A stretch of 17,936 bases of DNA from JAQCEJ01 sp040881995. GTDB lineage: Bacteria > Planctomycetota > Planctomycetia > Planctomycetales > Planctomycetaceae. The stretch's first letter is position 1. Each line of letters opens with the position of its first letter. Both the position numbers and the translations under genes were made by a program. Shown one piece after another: positions 15,519-17,936 of this stretch. The notes beneath the pieces are model-generated. The model saw nothing but the letters and a program-made list of their open reading frames with translations, did no database searches and had not been told where the DNA came from. The stretch lies in the NCBI GenBank assembly GCA_040881995.1, contig JBBECD010000173.1:1-17936 (forward strand). The letters run 5' to 3'.

Positions 15519-17936
15519 ATGCCCGTCGACATCAATGAAAAAGTTCTCGCCGCCTTTCGGGTCGAGCATCGGGAACATCTTGAAGGAATCCGCACCGTAT
15601 TGACGTCGCTGGAAAGCGGTCGGGCCGCGGACGCCCCGGATTCCATTAACGAAGCCTTCCGCCTGGCGCACAGCCTCAAAGGGGGCGCGAGCGTCTGCGA
15701 CCTGCGGCCCGCCGAAGCGCTCGCACACCAGCTTGAAAACGTCTTCGAACAAGTTCGCAGCGGCGCGCTCACGCTCGACAAAGACGTCATCAATACCGTC
15801 AACGGAGTACTAGACGCCATCGAAGACTGGATGGCCGCGATGGATAATGAAACTCGCCCGGCGACGCCGCGCCAAACCGTTGGCCCCGTCGACGCGGTTC
15901 TTGGCACACGTCCTCAAAACGAAGTGGCATTGCGCAATACCAGCGATGATGCCCGGCGTTTGATCGAGGCGTTTCGCATCGAATGCCCCCAACACCTCGC
16001 GACGTTGCGCCGATTCGTTGCGGCGTGGAGCAGGGAAGATCCCGTAATCTCCGCCAACGAATTTGACGAGGCGATTCGCCTGGCCCATACGTTGAGCAAC
16101 TCGGCGCAAGCGGCCGATATCGAATCGATCTCCTCCATTGGAAAACTGCTGGAAGACATGATCGTCGGTTTTCGCATGCAGGAGACTCCGCCCGATTCCG
16201 CGGGACTCGCACGCATGACCCGCCTTTTACAAGTCGTCGAGGCCTATTGGGAGGGGCTTGCCGATTCGTCAACGCCCGGCACTGCCGATGCGACCGGTAC
16301 AACGGGAATCGAAACGTCACCCGGCACGCCCTCCGTGATCGAAGAAATCGAGACGGAGTTCCCGATGGAGAATGCACCTCATTCCGCCAACTCGCGGCTC
16401 GAGGATACCGTGCGGATCAGTACGGAAAGTCTCGACAAACTCTTGCGGTCGTCGCGGCAATTGATCACGGAATCCGTCGGTCAGGACGAGGTCGGCCGCG
16501 AACTGGAAGACATCTGCAGCCACATCAACGAGATGCAAAGAGAACGAGACGCCATCCGCAGCAATACCGTGATAAATCTCCACTCGCTGAAAAGCCTGCC
16601 GGAATTCAATCGGCTGGCGAACTATTTTGAAAGCGTCGACAGAGGCGTGCAGGCGCTGGCCCGGCGGACGCGGCAACTCTGTGCGGTTCAGAAGCGAAAT
16701 CTGTGGCTGCTGAAATCGCGAGGACGCGAAATTCAGCAGGACGTGCTACAGGCGCGAATGATTCCCGCCGAGATCGTTTTTCAGGGGGCGCGCAAACTGA
16801 TTCGCGATCTCGCCCGGGACCAAGAGAAATTGGTCGACTTCCATGTCACCGGCTTCGAAGTGCGGGCCGACCGCATGGTCTTGCAGGCGCTGAAGGATCC
16901 GGTCTTCCATATTCTCCGCAATTGCATCATGCACGGAATCGAACCCGCGGAGGAGCGTGCCAGGGCCGGCAAAGAGACGATGAGCCGGATCGACTTGCGA
17001 ATCCAAACGACGGGGAATCGCCTGACGATCGAAGTGAACGACGACGGCCGCGGCATCGACGTTGACGAAATCGCCAGCCGCGCCGTCGAAAATGGACTGA
17101 TCTCGAAAGTGGACGTCGCCGAACGGTCGGCGGAAGACATTCACAATTTCATCTTTCTTCCGGGGTTTTCGACGTCGCGTCACGTCACCGAAAACGCCGG
17201 ACGCGGCATGGGGCTGTCAGTCGTTCATAACGCCGTCAGAAGACTGCAAGGAGAAGTGCGGGTCTCGCGAAACGCCGCGGGGGGGACGAAGTTCTCGATG
17301 TGCGTTCCGATTTCGGTATCGACGCATCGCCTGTTGCTCGTTTCCGTCGGCGACCATAAATATGCGCTGCCCGTGCAAGGAATTCGACGGTTGCTGCGAG
17401 TTAAAGTCAGTGAGCTGGAAACCATTGAAGGCAAACCGGTCGTCTATTTTCAAGAGCGGCCCGTTCCGCTCATCAGCTTGAAAACGGCGCTCGGACTGGA
17501 AAATGGACGCGCCAACCGGCCCAACGAAACGCTGCACGTCGCGATTCTCGAATCGCAGTCGCGGCTTCTGGGCATTATGGTGGATGCATTTCTCGCCGAG
17601 AAAGATCTGCTCGTTCAAGAGCTCGAAGGACCGGCGATCAACGACCTCTTTCAGGGCGCGGTCGTTTTGGATGACGGGCGCGTTTCGCTGGTCTTCGATC
17701 CCGCCGAATTATCGAAACGCGCTCGCGGTGCATCACAAAGGCTCGCGCTCACGAGTGCCGATTCACGGTTCGATCAACCGGTCCCGCGCGTGTTGGTCGT
17801 CGACGATTCGTTCACGACCCGCACGTTGGAAAAGAGCCTGCTCGAAGCAAACGGGTATCGGGTCGATACCGCGATCGACGGGCTGGAAGCGATGACCCGG
17901 CTTGCGGCCGATCATTACGACCTGGTGATTTCCGAC
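15519..17936 (+). CDS. cheA: Chemotaxis histidine kinase CheA with two HPt domains and C-terminal receiver (3' partial)
   Basis: GGAGGA at 15505-15510 precedes ATG 15519; the frame then stays open for 806 codons to the window edge, so the 3' end is missing. HPt1: H51 in LAHSLKGGASVCDL. HPt2: H190 in LAHTLSNSAQAADI, where the usual Lys-Gly after the His is Ser-Asn. A Thr/Glu-rich linker covers about 250-285, followed by the dimerisation domain (VRISTESLDKLLRSSRQLI) with a long helical insertion, then HATPase: N468 in RNCIMHGIE (M471 where Asp is usual), D508-D-GRG and GRGMGLS (561-567). The CheW-like P5 domain starts near 600 (RLLLVSVGDHKYALPVQGIRRLLRV). The REC begins near 757, with D762/D763, and the window ends on the codon of D806, its phospho-acceptor. 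The architecture matches WspE-type hybrid CheA. Confidence 0.93.
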   Translation, partial: MPVDINEKVLAAFRVEHREHLEGIRTVLTSLESGRAADAPDSINEAFRLAHSLKGGASVCDLRPAEALAHQLENVFEQVRSGALTLDKDVINTVNGVLDAIEDWMAAMDNETRPATPRQTVGPVDAVLGTRPQNEVALRNTSDDARRLIEAFRIECPQHLATLRRFVAAWSREDPVISANEFDEAIRLAHTLSNSAQAADIESISSIGKLLEDMIVGFRMQETPPDSAGLARMTRLLQVVEAYWEGLADSSTPGTADATGTTGIETSPGTPSVIEEIETEFPMENAPHSANSRLEDTVRISTESLDKLLRSSRQLITESVGQDEVGRELEDICSHINEMQRERDAIRSNTVINLHSLKSLPEFNRLANYFESVDRGVQALARRTRQLCAVQKRNLWLLKSRGREIQQDVLQARMIPAEIVFQGARKLIRDLARDQEKLVDFHVTGFEVRADRMVLQALKDPVFHILRNCIMHGIEPAEERARAGKETMSRIDLRIQTTGNRLTIEVNDDGRGIDVDEIASRAVENGLISKVDVAERSAEDIHNFIFLPGFSTSRHVTENAGRGMGLSVVHNAVRRLQGEVRVSRNAAGGTKFSMCVPISVSTHRLLLVSVGDHKYALPVQGIRRLLRVKVSELETIEGKPVVYFQERPVPLISLKTALGLENGRANRPNETLHVAILESQSRLLGIMVDAFLAEKDLLVQELEGPAINDLFQGAVVLDDGRVSLVFDPAELSKRARGASQRLALTSADSRFDQPVPRVLVVDDSFTTRTLEKSLLEANGYRVDTAIDGLEAMTRLAADHYDLVISD

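Overview
The window is a dense signal-transduction locus with every supported gene on the + strand. It carries a Wsp/ACF-type chemosensory operon preceded by three histidine kinases, four response-regulator proteins and a thioredoxin-fold membrane protein. The GC-rich composition, the CPC thioredoxin-like protein paired with an HFHVF-type membrane kinase, and the REC/HD-GYP regulator that follows together suggest a free-living planctomycete or a close relative. That assignment is an inference from remembered family patterns, not a search result.

Layout: (1) 3-1895, 3' part of a REC-PAS-HisKA-HATPase-REC hybrid kinase. (2) 2099-2163, a 65-nt double-hairpin repeat; an inverted relative lies at 7316-7373. 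(3) Between the two repeats is a block with its own apparent terminator (7268-7297). It holds a membrane-anchored thioredoxin-fold protein, a six-TM hybrid kinase with REC and HPt domains, a REC-HD-GYP c-di-GMP phosphodiesterase and a FixJ/NarL-type regulator. (4) 7823-10770: a two-receiver protein, a single-receiver protein and a kinase with a degenerate N-terminal receiver and a possible degenerate GGDEF tail. (5) 10802-17936: CheW, CheR-TPR, CheW, a chemoreceptor and a CheA with two HPt domains and a C-terminal receiver. CheA runs off the window exactly at its phospho-acceptor Asp codon. Its reading frame has no stop codon inside the window.

How the parts may work together: the receptor, the two CheW adaptors and CheA should form a sensory array, with CheR-TPR methylating the receptor. 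The component set matches WspA/B/C/D/E of Pseudomonas, where the output is c-di-GMP synthesis; the usual CheB and output regulator would lie past the right edge. The HD-GYP protein would supply c-di-GMP breakdown. The window encodes ten receiver domains (two cut by the edges) and six candidate phospho-histidine sites, so cross-talk or a multistep relay is plausible, but wiring cannot be read from sequence alone. Several modules are visibly degenerate (the kinase receiver at 9226, HPt2 of CheA, the N-box of CheA, the hairpin tip of the receptor), and these are the most interesting targets.
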